DNA of 39,617 nt from Loktanella sp. GTDB lineage: Bacteria > Pseudomonadota > Alphaproteobacteria > Rhodobacterales > Rhodobacteraceae. Shown here in pieces: positions 1 through 9,176 of this stretch; position 1 is the first letter of the stretch; each line of letters begins with the position of its first letter. The stretch is taken from assembly GCA_024686085.1 (NCBI GenBank), contig JAIBDT010000021.1:1-39617 (forward strand), written 5' to 3'. The notes beneath the pieces are model-generated. The model had not been told where the DNA came from, made no database searches, and saw only the letters and a program-made list of their open reading frames with translations. Made by a program: the position numbers and the translations under genes.

Positions 1-890
1 TGAAAGCGGGCGATCACGTCGTGTCATCGCGCGCACTTTTCGGGTCATGCCTCTACGTGCTCGAAGACGTGCTGGGCCGCTTCGGCGTCGAGATCACCCT
101 TGTTGACGGGACCGACAACGCAGCATGGGACGCGGCGATCCGGCCCGACACCAAACTGGTCTTCTTTGAAAGCGTCTCGAACCCGACCCTTGAAGTTGTG
201 GACATGCGCCACATCGTCAAAGCAGCGCACGCGGTCGGGGCTTTGGTCTTGGCCGACGACGCTATGGCGACACCCGTATATTCCTATGCGCAAGAGTGCG
301 GCGTTGATCTGGCGCTGGTTTCGACTACCAAACACGTGGACGGGCAGGGACGCTTGCTGGGCGGGGCGATCGTGGGCTCGCGCGATCTGATCCGTGGGCC
401 AATCGAGACCTACATGAAACACACAGGCGGGGCGATGAACCCATTCACCGCTTGGACCCACCTCAAGGCGCTCGAGACAATCGACCTGCGCGTGCGGGCA
501 CAAGCGGCCGCAGCCTTGCAAGTGGCTGAGGCGCTGGACGGGCACCCAAAACTGACAACCCTGCGCTACCCGACCCATCCCGCACACCCGCAATACGATC
601 TGGCCATCTCGCAGGCACCAAGCGGCGGGACCGTGCTGGCATTCGAGGTCGCAGGCGGGCGCGAGGCGTGCTTCAAGTTCATCAATGGGCTGGAAATCTT
701 CACGATTTCGAACAACTTCGCAGATGCGAAATCCATCGTGACACACCCCGCAACCACAACGCACCAGCGACTGCCACAAGCGCAGAAAGACACACTTGGG
801 ATTTCCATGGGGCTGATCCGTTTGTCGGTAGGGCTAGAGGATCCGGCGGATTTGATCGCAGACCTTTTGGGCGCACTTGATAAGGTTTAG
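1..890 (+). CDS. metZ: O-succinylhomoserine sulfhydrylase, C-terminal part
   Basis: PLP-dependent enzyme of the Cys/Met metabolism family. It converts O-succinylhomoserine and sulfide to homocysteine in the cytosol (direct sulfhydrylation route to methionine). The 5' end lies outside the window; the frame is open from position 3 with no need for a start, and the first visible residues KAGDHVVSSRALFGS match the usual interior of the family, so about a quarter of the protein is missing. The PLP-binding lysine is in STTKHVDGQGR, the motif I associate with MetZ rather than with cystathionine gamma-synthase. The PLP-ring aspartate region is LVLADDAMATPVYS, and the C-terminal half contains SIVTHPATTTHQR, typical of this fold. 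folE2 follows 62 bases later on the same strand. The MetZ versus MetB/MetY choice rests on motif memory only. Confidence 0.88.
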   Translation, partial: KAGDHVVSSRALFGSCLYVLEDVLGRFGVEITLVDGTDNAAWDAAIRPDTKLVFFESVSNPTLEVVDMRHIVKAAHAVGALVLADDAMATPVYSYAQECGVDLALVSTTKHVDGQGRLLGGAIVGSRDLIRGPIETYMKHTGGAMNPFTAWTHLKALETIDLRVRAQAAAALQVAEALDGHPKLTTLRYPTHPAHPQYDLAISQAPSGGTVLAFEVAGGREACFKFINGLEIFTISNNFADAKSIVTHPATTTHQRLPQAQKDTLGISMGLIRLSVGLEDPADLIADLLGALDKV

Positions 891-952
891 GCAATATTTC
901 CCCGCAATTGCGGCGGGGAGGCTGCTATACTGCCCTTAAAGGAGATGCATGA

Positions 953-2164
953 ATGACTGATCTAAGGGCCACCCTGTCGCGTATCTATTACGATAACGCT
1001 GGTAAATCTGACGCAACGCCCCATCTAGATGGGGACGATGCGGTGCTTGGGGGCCAAGACATGAACGTGCATACACCTGATTTAGATCGTGAACCAACAC
1101 GGGCCGAGGCGGAAGCAGCGCTTGCTTTGCTGCGACGCTGGGCCGTTGATGTGACACCCGAAGAGGTCTCGACACTCGATCCGCTGGTCAGCCGCCTGAT
1201 CCCCGGACAAGAGGTCAGCAATTACCCTGCGCTAGCGCGCGCCTACCCTGACGCGTTCGAGGTCGACGAGGCCTACAAAGCTTCTATGCCCGACCTGCAA
1301 AACGGGCCATCCAGCCTGATCAAAGGGTCCAAGCAACAAATCCAGCACGTGGGCATCTCGAATTTTCGGTTGCCAATCCGCTTTCACACACGCGATGGCG
1401 GCGATCTGACCTTGGAAACCTCGGTGACGGGTACCGTCAGCCTCGAGGCGGAAAAGAAGGGGATCAACATGTCGCGGATCATGCGGACCTTCTACAAACA
1501 CGCCGAGGAAACATTTAGCTTTGAGGTGATCGAACGGGCGCTCGATGCCTACAAGACTGACCTCGAAAGCTTTGATGCACGTATCCAGATGCGGTTTTCT
1601 TTCCCGATGAAGGTGCAAAGCCTGCGGTCGGGGCTATCGGGCTATCAGTACTACGACATCGCTTTGGAACTGGTCGAAAGCGACGGGGTGCGGCGCAAAA
1701 TGGTGCATCTGGATTACGTCTATTCCAGCACATGCCCGTGCTCGCTGGAACTGTCTGAACACGCGCGGCAATACCGCGGGCAACTGGCGACACCACACTC
1801 TCAGCGGTCCGTGGCACGGATGTCATTGGTGGTGGAAGACGACGAACCAATCCTGTGGTTTGAGGATGTGATCGACATGGCGCGTTTGGCTGTCCCGACC
1901 GAGACCCAAGTCATGGTGAAACGCGAAGACGAACAGGCCTTTGCCGAACTCAACGCCGCCAACCCGATCTTTGTCGAAGACGCAGCACGGCTGTTTTGCG
2001 AACAATTGCTTGGCGACGTACGGGTCGGCGACTTTCGGGTTGTAGCGAGCCACCAAGAAAGCCTGCATAGCCACGACGCTGTCTCGGTGATGACACAAGG
2101 ACAAACCTTCGCATCGGCCTCCATCGACCCACGGCTATTCCAAACACTATTCCACACAGGCTAA
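953..2164 (+). CDS. folE2: GTP cyclohydrolase I type IB (FolE2)
   Basis: Catalyses GTP to 7,8-dihydroneopterin triphosphate, the first step of folate synthesis, using the metal-flexible type IB enzyme that is unrelated in sequence to FolE. The protein has 403 residues. Visible family motifs are KGINMSRIMR (about 169-178), the cysteine motif YSSTCPCSLELSEHARQ (C261 and C263; this region supplies the metal-binding cysteine) and ESLHSHDA near residue 370. The start is an ATG with a good ribosome site, AAAGGAG at 938-944, eight bases upstream. The N-terminal ~110 residues, before the catalytic core, are less conserved, as is usual. No folE gene is seen in the window; folB and folP lie 18 kb downstream. 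In some bacteria FolE2 is a zinc-limitation paralogue under Zur, but I see no Zur site here. Confidence 0.93.
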   Translation: MTDLRATLSRIYYDNAGKSDATPHLDGDDAVLGGQDMNVHTPDLDREPTRAEAEAALALLRRWAVDVTPEEVSTLDPLVSRLIPGQEVSNYPALARAYPDAFEVDEAYKASMPDLQNGPSSLIKGSKQQIQHVGISNFRLPIRFHTRDGGDLTLETSVTGTVSLEAEKKGINMSRIMRTFYKHAEETFSFEVIERALDAYKTDLESFDARIQMRFSFPMKVQSLRSGLSGYQYYDIALELVESDGVRRKMVHLDYVYSSTCPCSLELSEHARQYRGQLATPHSQRSVARMSLVVEDDEPILWFEDVIDMARLAVPTETQVMVKREDEQAFAELNAANPIFVEDAARLFCEQLLGDVRVGDFRVVASHQESLHSHDAVSVMTQGQTFASASIDPRLFQTLFHTG

Positions 2165-2273
2165 GGCGCTAAGCACAGGTTTTATTCCCATAAACGAGGC
2201 CAAGAACGGTGTTGACGCTTTAAGTCAGTGGGTCTGCGGGCCTTCTGGAAAGGCGATGGTCGCGATTGAATGC

Positions 2274-3203
2274 TTAACGATCATTGGTGATAATCAGCCT
2301 AGCCCCTTCGGGTCCTTCACAAAATGCGATGCATTTGTCGATAAACAATTGCACCAATTGTCGCTTCGGTCCCGGTGCGTAGCCAAGTGAAAGCATGACA
2401 CCTGACGATGTGTCAGACACTGGCAAACAGCAAATTTCGCGGCCCGCATAGGGCGGCACCTCGCGCGGGCGCATGTTCAGCAGCGATACACCAATCCCAG
2501 ATGCCACCAAAGATCGCACCATCTCGGTCGAATTGGCCGTTGCAACGATGTGAATATCCTCGCCGCTTTGCTCTAGTAGATCCATATAATATCCTCGCGC
2601 GGCGGGCCGGTCCAAAAGGATCAGCGGCTCACGCGCTAATTGGGCGACCGACACAGTCTTGCGCGCCGCGATGGGATGATCCGCCGGACACAGGCAATAG
2701 GTCGGTGCAAAAACCAAGGGTTGTGTCGCTATCTGGGGATTGGGCAGTTCGGCGACAAAAAGGATCACGTCAAACTGACCATCAAGCAGCCCTTTTTGTA
2801 CAGACGCATTGTCGCCCTCGTTAAATGACAGTGTCACCTCGGGATGCGCGGCCAAGACGGGGGCACAGATTTCCGGCAGGAAGGCAGGCGCAATCGGGGC
2901 GTTAAAGCCTATCGACAACGTCCCCGAGAGACCAGATTGCAGATCGGATACGTCAGCGAGCAAAGCGTCATACCGCTCGAGCAGATCGTCGATACGGCGC
3001 TGCACATCGCGACCAGCCGACGTCGGAAACACGCCTTTTGCCCGTGCGCGGGTGACCAGCGCCATGCCAAAGGCGTCTTCGGCCTGATTAAGGGCCGACG
3101 CAATCGCGGACGGGGCCACATGCATCGCCTCGGCTGCTGCTGTGATAGTGCCGTATTGCAGCGCTGCCTGCAGGTAGCGCATCGCACGTAAAGATAGGGT
3201 CAT
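2274..3203 (-). CDS. LysR-family transcriptional regulator
   Basis: DNA-binding regulator of 309 residues, the normal LysR length. An N-terminal winged helix-turn-helix spans about residues 1-60 (MRYLQAALQYGTITAAAEAM then VAPSAIASALNQAEDAFG), followed by the linker helix and a LysR substrate-binding domain from about 90 to 295 (LSIGFNAPIAPAFLPEICAP at the start). It is transcribed divergently from the dimethylglycine-dehydrogenase-like gene at 3306, with 102 bases between the two starts, the classical arrangement for a LysR regulator and its target. The regulator is therefore inferred to control that gene in response to a methylated amine or related substrate. The sequence does not reveal the effector. 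AAGAGG seven bases before the ATG serves as ribosome site and overlaps one copy of a direct repeat (3210-3241). Confidence 0.9.
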   Translation of the reverse strand: MTLSLRAMRYLQAALQYGTITAAAEAMHVAPSAIASALNQAEDAFGMALVTRARAKGVFPTSAGRDVQRRIDDLLERYDALLADVSDLQSGLSGTLSIGFNAPIAPAFLPEICAPVLAAHPEVTLSFNEGDNASVQKGLLDGQFDVILFVAELPNPQIATQPLVFAPTYCLCPADHPIAARKTVSVAQLAREPLILLDRPAARGYYMDLLEQSGEDIHIVATANSTEMVRSLVASGIGVSLLNMRPREVPPYAGREICCLPVSDTSSGVMLSLGYAPGPKRQLVQLFIDKCIAFCEGPEGARLIITNDR

Positions 3204-3209
3204 GGGACA

Positions 3210-3241
3210 ACCTCTTATTTTCAGATGTTATACCTCTTATT
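3210..3241. promoter_or_regulatory. 10-bp direct repeat in the LysR/oxidoreductase divergent promoter region
   Basis: ACCTCTTATT occurs exactly twice, at 3210-3219 and 3232-3241, 22 bases apart (about two helical turns), inside the 102-base gap between the divergent starts. One copy overlaps the ribosome site of the LysR gene. The spacing and place suit a binding site for the regulator, which is an inference. LysR sites are more often inverted T-N11-A motifs, so this could also be a chance repeat. Confidence 0.35.
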
Positions 3242-3305
3242 AAACTATTTTCCAAAGCATCAAAGGTCTGCAAGTCTGGATGTGATAGAAATCGGGAGCC
3301 ACAGC

Positions 3306-5741
3306 ATGAAAAGCAGAACCAAAGTTGTCGTCATTGGCGGTGGAATCGCTGGCTGCTCGACGCTCTATCACCTGACACAAGAAGGATTGACCGATGTCGT
3401 TCTGGTCGAACGCAACGAACTGACCAGCGGCACCACTTGGCACTCGGCCGCGCAGGTCACGAATTTCGGGATGACCCAGACGATGGTGGGGCTCAAATCC
3501 CATTCCATCAAGCTCTATCAGGACCTTGCAGCCGATCCAGACTATCCAATCAATTACCACCACGGGGATGGCGGTATTCGCCTTGCCAACACGCCAGAGC
3601 AGATGCAGGGTTACCGTCATTTCGCGTCGATGGCACGTGGCATGGGGGTCGAGTATGAAATCCTCGACCCTGCGGAATGCGCACGCCGTCACCCGTTGAT
3701 CTCGACCGACCGTCTTTTGGGTGGGCTTTGGGATGGGATGGACGGGGATATTGACCCCGCCCAACTGTGTCAGGCATTGGCCCGCCGCGCCCGCACTGCA
3801 GGGGCAGAGGTCTATCGCAATACGCCCGTCACGGCGTTGAGCCAGCACAAGGATGACACATGGACAGTTCACACCGAACACGGTGACATCGACTGTGACA
3901 TCGTGGTGAACGCGTGCGGCTACCGCGTGAACGAGGTGGGCGCAATGATGGGGGTGCATCACCCTGTGGCTTCGATGGAGCACCAGTATTTCCTGACCGA
4001 GCCTATCCAAGCGATTACCGATTTTGGCAAACGTGTGCCGCTGTTGCGTTGCCCGATTGATGATTTCTATTCACGTCAGGAAAAGCAGGGCCTGCTTGTC
4101 GGCTTCTACGAGCAGGACTGCAAAACTTGGGGCATGGACGGGATTGATCCGAATTTCGTCAATGCACTTTGCCCGGATGATCTGGAACGGATCATGCCTG
4201 TGCTTGAGAACGTCTTTAAGCGGATGCCTGTGCTGGAAGAGGTCGGCATTCATACGGTCGTCAACGGCCCAATTACTTATGCCATCGACGGTGCCCCACT
4301 GGTCGGACCCATCCCTGGCAAACGTAACGCATACTGTATCATCGGTTTGCGTGCGGGCTTGGGCGAAGGCGGCGGGCATGGCTGGCTGCTTGCCCAGCAG
4401 ATCGTGCATGGCGAGGCGTGCTATGACACGTGGGTGATCGACCCGCGCCGCTTTACGGGGCAAACCAATGTAGAACTGACTGCACTGAAGGCGATTGAGG
4501 ACTATCAAAACGAGTTCCGGTTCCATTTCCCCCACGAACACCGCCCCGCCGGACGGCCCGCCAAGACGACACCGCTGACACCCATTATGGCGGCAGAGGG
4601 TGCCGAATTTACGGTGGTCAACGGCTGGGAACGGGTGGATTACATCAAACCAACGCCCGATTTTCAACCAAGCCTGACCTTCGATTTCGATGAGGCTTTC
4701 GACATCATCGGCGCAGAAGTGCGCAATGTGGCCGAAAACGTCGGTGTGGCCGAGGTGAACGGCTTTAACCGGATCGAGATCACAGGCAGCGACCGCCATG
4801 CATTCCTTGACCGGATGGTCTGCGGGAACGTGACGACACGCGACGGGCGGGTTGGTCTGGGCTATCTGCTCAACCAGCATGGCTGCATTAAGGGAGAGGC
4901 AACAGTTGCGAACCTGCCTGCCTCTGATCGTGGTCCGGCGCGGATCTGGTACGGCTCTGCCGCCGCAAGCGAATTTCACGACATGGATTGGCTGACGGCC
5001 CATCTGAACCCCGACGAAGACGTGCAACTGCGTAGCCTCACCAATGATCAGACAATCCTTGTTCTGGCAGGACCAAAGGCCCGCGCCGTGTTGTCTGATT
5101 GCGCACGTGGGGACTGGTCGAAAGCTGCATTCCCTTGGCTTTCGGTGCGTGACTGCTTCATCGGATTTGCCCCCGCCACTGTCATGGGCGTCAGCTTTTC
5201 AGGTGAACTGGCCTATGAAATCCACGTCCCCAACGCCTCGCTCTATGCCGCCTATCTAGCAGTGCGCAAAGCGGGCGATGCACATGGTCTAAAACTTTTC
5301 GGCGCACGCGCGGTAGATTCGATGCGCATGGAAAAAGGTTTTTTGCATTGGAAAGCCGACCTGATCACAGAATTTGACCCCTTCGAGACAGGACTTTCGC
5401 GGTTCGTGAAGCTGGACAAAGGCGATTTCATCGGCAAGGACGCTTTGTTGAAACGGCAAGCCAACGGCGCGGGCAAACAGCTCGTAACGCTCAAGGTCGA
5501 CACTAAAAATGCGCCCGCCCACGCAGGCGCGTCGCTGATGCAAGGCGACAGAGTCGTCGGGACTGTCACATCGGCTGATTGGGGGCACCGGCTTGGCATC
5601 AACCTTGCCTATGCCTTTGTCGAGCCAGAGTTTGCGCGTGTTGGACGCGTCATGCAGTTGGACATGTATGGCGATTTGGTCGCCGCCGAAGTGATCGCGC
5701 CATCGCCATATGACCCATCATTTGATCGGATGCGCAGCTAG
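3306..5741 (+). CDS. FAD-dependent oxidoreductase fused to GcvT-like aminomethyltransferase (dimethylglycine/sarcosine dehydrogenase type)
   Basis: An 811-residue two-part enzyme. Residues about 5-380 form a DAO-type FAD oxidoreductase: dinucleotide motif VVVIGGGIAGCSTLYHL at 7-23 and TSGTTWHSAAQ at 40-50. H46 aligns with the histidine that carries covalent FAD in dimethylglycine dehydrogenase. A linker domain follows, then a GcvT-like tetrahydrofolate-binding domain from about 450 (FNRIEITGSDRHAFLDRM, later GVSFSGELAYEIHVPN) and a C-terminal GCV_T barrel (LVTLKVDTKNAPAHAGASL). In this family an N-methyl group is oxidised and passed to tetrahydrofolate as 5,10-methylene-THF. Dimethylglycine, sarcosine or a related N-methyl compound is the likely substrate; which one cannot be told from sequence. 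ATG 3306 is chosen over an upstream in-frame start at 3225 because GGGAG lies just before it and the dinucleotide fold begins at once. Divergent from a LysR gene. Confidence 0.9.
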   Translation: MKSRTKVVVIGGGIAGCSTLYHLTQEGLTDVVLVERNELTSGTTWHSAAQVTNFGMTQTMVGLKSHSIKLYQDLAADPDYPINYHHGDGGIRLANTPEQMQGYRHFASMARGMGVEYEILDPAECARRHPLISTDRLLGGLWDGMDGDIDPAQLCQALARRARTAGAEVYRNTPVTALSQHKDDTWTVHTEHGDIDCDIVVNACGYRVNEVGAMMGVHHPVASMEHQYFLTEPIQAITDFGKRVPLLRCPIDDFYSRQEKQGLLVGFYEQDCKTWGMDGIDPNFVNALCPDDLERIMPVLENVFKRMPVLEEVGIHTVVNGPITYAIDGAPLVGPIPGKRNAYCIIGLRAGLGEGGGHGWLLAQQIVHGEACYDTWVIDPRRFTGQTNVELTALKAIEDYQNEFRFHFPHEHRPAGRPAKTTPLTPIMAAEGAEFTVVNGWERVDYIKPTPDFQPSLTFDFDEAFDIIGAEVRNVAENVGVAEVNGFNRIEITGSDRHAFLDRMVCGNVTTRDGRVGLGYLLNQHGCIKGEATVANLPASDRGPARIWYGSAAASEFHDMDWLTAHLNPDEDVQLRSLTNDQTILVLAGPKARAVLSDCARGDWSKAAFPWLSVRDCFIGFAPATVMGVSFSGELAYEIHVPNASLYAAYLAVRKAGDAHGLKLFGARAVDSMRMEKGFLHWKADLITEFDPFETGLSRFVKLDKGDFIGKDALLKRQANGAGKQLVTLKVDTKNAPAHAGASLMQGDRVVGTVTSADWGHRLGINLAYAFVEPEFARVGRVMQLDMYGDLVAAEVIAPSPYDPSFDRMRS

Positions 5742-6085
5742 GCAATCAGCGCGATGACCGGACTATTGATCAAACAGACGATGCCGGATCAAAAGATCGA
5801 CTTCAGGACTTCTCTCGGGTGATGTATCGGCCCTAAGGCACGCAGAAATGGACAAGATGCGATTGCTCCAAAGCGTTCAGGGCGCGGGCAGCGCAGGTCT
5901 CCGACCTTCGCCCAGCACTGTAAAAGATCGTCAACAAAAGCGCGGACCTATTGGCGCTACCAAAAACACCGCTCTCAACGACAGCGTGCGTTCTCAAATC
6001 ACACCACACGCTCATCACCTTGAAATACACCCCGCCATCACGCCCACATCTTGACACCACGCCACAGTCAGGCCAACGCTACCCC
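5742..6085. other. 344-base gap without a recognised gene
   Basis: Lies between the oxidoreductase stop and the trkH start. A 68-codon open frame (5848-6054, plus strand) and a 75-codon frame on the other strand exist, but neither resembles a protein I know. There is no strong hairpin with a T tract. TTGACA at 6050-6055 could be a -35 box for trkH but no convincing -10 follows. The trkH start itself has no visible ribosome site. Confidence 0.5.
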
Positions 6086-7534
6086 ATGCTAGATTTTCGC
6101 CCAGTGGGATATGTAATCGGTCTGCTTGTGGCGTCGCTTGGGGTTACCATGCTGGCGCCTTTGGCGGCTGATCTTATTGAAAACAACGGGCATTGGCCTG
6201 TCTTCATGGAAAGCGCGATCATTACCATCCTGACAGGGGGACTGATTGCGATGGCCTGTGCAAATGGGGTCAGCGCGGGGCTGTCACTGCGGCAAACCTT
6301 CCTTTTGACATCTCTGGTCTGGCTCACACTCCCTCTTTTCGGGGCGATCCCCTTTGTGCTGGGGGCCACCAACGCCAGTTACACAGACGCTTTCTTCGAG
6401 GCGATGTCAGGACTGACCACCACAGGGGCGACCGTGTTCAGCGGGCTAGAGGCCCTGCCTGCTGGGATCAAACTCTGGCGCGGCACATTGCAATGGCTCG
6501 GCGGGGTCGGGATCATTGTTGTGGCCATGGTCTTCCTGCCAGAACTGCGGGTGGGCGGGATGCAGATCTTTAGGTCCGAAGGGTTCGAGACAGGGGGAAA
6601 AATCCTGCCACGGGCGGGTGAAATCGCGCAAAATATCTCGGTCATTTACGTGGGGCTGACCGTGGCCTGCGCCTTGACCTATTCGGCATTCGGGATGGCT
6701 AGCTTTGACGCGCTGGTGCATGCGATGACCACAGTCTCGACAGGGGGAATGGCCAATTCTGACGCCTCTTTCGGGTTCTACGGCGAAGCCATCCACTACG
6801 CCGGATCGCTTTTCATGCTGCTGGCCGCACTGCCATTTGTGCGCTACGTGCAGCTGCTTGCAGGAACAGCGCAACCGCTGTTTAAAGACACCCAAATCCA
6901 TGCCTTCCTTGTGATCTTCGGGATCTGCGTCATGCTCATCTCGGCTTGGGTCTGGGGGCGCGACGGGGCGATTACCGAAATCGCATTCCGCGAAGCGGTG
7001 TTCAACGTCACCTCAATCATCTCGGGAACAGGCTACGCCTCCGCAGACTATATGACATGGGGAACATTCCCTGTTGTGATGTTCTTCTTTATCGGGCTGA
7101 TTGGGGGCTGCGCGGGGTCAACTGCCTGTTCTGTCAAAGTGTTCCGCTACCAACTGCTTGTCGCCTCTATCAAAAGCCAAATCCGGCAAATCCATTCGCC
7201 CCACGGTATCTTCCAACCCCGCTACCAAGGGCGGCCCATCTCGCAAGACGTTCTGAACTCGGTCATGGCATTCTTTGTGGCCTTTGTGCTGATCCTCGGG
7301 GTGGTCGCAACATTGCTTAGTCTGACTGGGTTGGACTTCATTACCTCTGTCTCGGGGGCGGCTGCGGCGATTGCGAACATCGGACCGGGGCTGGGCAATG
7401 AAATCGGGCCTGCGGGCAATTTCGCAGGGCTGAATGACACCGCCAAATGGATCCTCGCAATCGCGATGTTCATCGGACGTCTGGAACTGATGGTCGTCTT
7501 GGTCATATTCACTCGCTCATTTTGGAGATCATAA
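6086..7534 (+). CDS. trkH: TrkH-type potassium uptake channel subunit
   Basis: Membrane pore subunit of the Trk K+ uptake system, 482 residues. It works with a cytosolic NAD-binding TrkA subunit, which is not in this window. The sequence is a series of hydrophobic segments with four pore loops, each following the Trk/Ktr/HKT pattern: FFEAMSGLTTTGATVFSG (about 111-128), AMTTVSTGGMANSDASFG, VTSIISGTGYASADYMTWG and AIANIGPGLGNEIGPAGN. The signature block QWLGGVGIIVVAMVFLPELR sits after the first loop. ATG 6086 is chosen because MLDFRPVGYVIGLLVASLG begins the first membrane helix; an upstream in-frame start at 5951 would add a hydrophilic tail unlike the family. The start lacks a clear Shine-Dalgarno. 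The stop overlaps the next ATG (TAATG), implying translational coupling. Confidence 0.92.
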   Translation: MLDFRPVGYVIGLLVASLGVTMLAPLAADLIENNGHWPVFMESAIITILTGGLIAMACANGVSAGLSLRQTFLLTSLVWLTLPLFGAIPFVLGATNASYTDAFFEAMSGLTTTGATVFSGLEALPAGIKLWRGTLQWLGGVGIIVVAMVFLPELRVGGMQIFRSEGFETGGKILPRAGEIAQNISVIYVGLTVACALTYSAFGMASFDALVHAMTTVSTGGMANSDASFGFYGEAIHYAGSLFMLLAALPFVRYVQLLAGTAQPLFKDTQIHAFLVIFGICVMLISAWVWGRDGAITEIAFREAVFNVTSIISGTGYASADYMTWGTFPVVMFFFIGLIGGCAGSTACSVKVFRYQLLVASIKSQIRQIHSPHGIFQPRYQGRPISQDVLNSVMAFFVAFVLILGVVATLLSLTGLDFITSVSGAAAAIANIGPGLGNEIGPAGNFAGLNDTAKWILAIAMFIGRLELMVVLVIFTRSFWRS

Positions 7535-9114
7535 TGTCACAACGTCCACTCGGCGCTCAAATCTCGCATATGCTCAAAGATCGGGGCGTCGAAGTCATCT
7601 TCGGCATCCCGGGCGTGCATAACCAAGAAATGTATCGGGGCATCGAAGAGGCGGGGCTGACCCATGTGTTAGCACGGCACGAACAAGGGGCAGGGTTCAT
7701 GGCAGACGGCTATGCACGTGCCACAGGGCGGGCAGGGGTCTGCTACGTGATCACAGGGCCCGGGGTGTGCAATATCATGACACCAATGGGGCAGGCCTAT
7801 AGCGACAGCGTGCCCATGCTGGTGCTCTCGTCATGTCTGGACGAAACCTCCGCGACACGCGGGCAATTGCACCAGATGAAAGACCAACAAGGGGCCGCAG
7901 CCACCGTCTGCGATTGGTCCGACACAGCGCGCACCGCTAACGCGGCCTACACACTGATCGACCGCGCCCTGTTTGAATTCGAAAGCGCGCGCAAACGGCC
8001 CAAACACATCACCCTGCCCATAGGGTTGCTCGAAGGGCCATCAGGGTCCGAATTCCCACCCGCACGGCCGGATGTGGCCCTGCCTGATCCGCTGATGTCG
8101 CAGGTCGTGGGCTTGGGCGAACTCTTGAACGAAGCCAAGCGGCCATTGTTCATCTTTGGCGGTGGGGCGGTGCATATCGACTTTGCAGGTACAGTCATGT
8201 CCGATCTCGGGATCGCCAGCATGACAACCTACGCAGGGCGAGGGATTATCCCGGCCGAGGACCCATTGCACTTTGGGGCCTGCCTTGCGCGCGGATCCAG
8301 CGCGGACGTGATCGCCAGCGCCGATCTGGTCGTGGTCATGGGGTCCGAACTTTCAGAGGTCGATCTATGGCGCGACACGCTGGGGCACACCTGCCCGATG
8401 GTGCGAGTTGATATCGACCCAGAGGTGCTATGCGACAGGCACGGGGCCGATCACGTAATCTTAGCCGATTGCTTTGCAGTGCTCGACCAGTTGTCCGAGA
8501 TGTTCGAAGGGTCGCTCGACACGGCTTGGACGCCGCAAGAGGTGGCCGACGCACGCGCAAAATGGCGCTCCGAGATCGAAATCGAAAGACCCGGCATTCC
8601 AGCCGTTGCCGACGCTTTGCGGGCGGCATTGCCCTCCGACACCATGATCTTTTCGGACATGACGCAATTTGCCTATGCAGCCAAAGAAATCTGGCCAATG
8701 GATAAACCTAGCCACTGGCACCACCCCTACGGGTTCGGAACATTAGGCTACGCACTACCCGCAGCCATCGGCGGCAAAATCGGGCTGGGGGATTTGCCCG
8801 TTGTGGCCATCGCAGGGGACTACGGGTTCCAATACAGCCTGCAAGAACTGATGGTCGCGGTCGAGCTTGAACTCTCCCTACCCATCATCATCTGGGACAA
8901 CGGGAAACTGGGCGAAATCGAAGACAGCATGGTCCGCGCCCAAATCGCCCCCAACGCCGTGATCCAGAAAAACCCCGATTTTGTGAAACTGGGACAGGCC
9001 TACGGCGCCGCAACCGCTGCCCCCAAGACCTTGCAAGACTTGACCGAAGCCGTACGCACAGCGCTCAAAGCCAAAGGTCCCACAATCATCCACGTGACAG
9101 CAGACATCCGCTAG
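7534..9114 (+). CDS. ThDP-dependent decarboxylase, possibly 5-guanidino-2-oxopentanoate decarboxylase-like
   Basis: A 526-residue thiamine-diphosphate enzyme of the acetolactate synthase/benzoylformate decarboxylase superfamily. The N-terminal pyrimidine-binding domain has FGIPGVHNQE (about 24-33) and the cofactor-activating glutamate in LARHEQGAGFMADGYARATG. A central domain (about 185-320) follows, then a C-terminal pyrophosphate-binding domain with AGDYGFQYSLQELM ending in IIIWDN, a variant of the GDG-(x)~26-NN motif. The family includes AruI of the arginine transaminase pathway (2-keto-5-guanidinovalerate decarboxylase), the annotation I best recall for close relatives. Substrate specificity is not provable here; another 2-oxo acid is possible. 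The start ATG overlaps the trkH stop by one base; an earlier in-frame start at 7447 lies wholly inside trkH and was not used. Confidence 0.8.
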   Translation: MSQRPLGAQISHMLKDRGVEVIFGIPGVHNQEMYRGIEEAGLTHVLARHEQGAGFMADGYARATGRAGVCYVITGPGVCNIMTPMGQAYSDSVPMLVLSSCLDETSATRGQLHQMKDQQGAAATVCDWSDTARTANAAYTLIDRALFEFESARKRPKHITLPIGLLEGPSGSEFPPARPDVALPDPLMSQVVGLGELLNEAKRPLFIFGGGAVHIDFAGTVMSDLGIASMTTYAGRGIIPAEDPLHFGACLARGSSADVIASADLVVVMGSELSEVDLWRDTLGHTCPMVRVDIDPEVLCDRHGADHVILADCFAVLDQLSEMFEGSLDTAWTPQEVADARAKWRSEIEIERPGIPAVADALRAALPSDTMIFSDMTQFAYAAKEIWPMDKPSHWHHPYGFGTLGYALPAAIGGKIGLGDLPVVAIAGDYGFQYSLQELMVAVELELSLPIIIWDNGKLGEIEDSMVRAQIAPNAVIQKNPDFVKLGQAYGAATAAPKTLQDLTEAVRTALKAKGPTIIHVTADIR

Positions 9115-9176
9115 CAAAAGCAACGCGCCAACGCCCTCAGGCCTCTCATTCGGTCTGGAAACCTTTAAACCTGCGC

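Noticed and set aside
45-779. Long minus-strand open frame opposite metZ
   Set aside because: It is a shadow of a conserved GC-rich gene; the translation resembles no family and has no ribosome site.
926-931. TATACT as a -10 box for folE2
   Set aside because: No -35 element at a suitable distance; the nearby CCGCAATTGCGG palindrome lacks a T tract and an obvious role.
4071-5027. A 318-codon minus-strand frame opposite the oxidoreductase
   Set aside because: Same reason: no domain, no start signal, fully inside a conserved gene.
5848-6054. Possible 68-residue protein before trkH
   Set aside because: No ribosome site, no recognisable domain and no conservation that I can recall; treated as non-coding.
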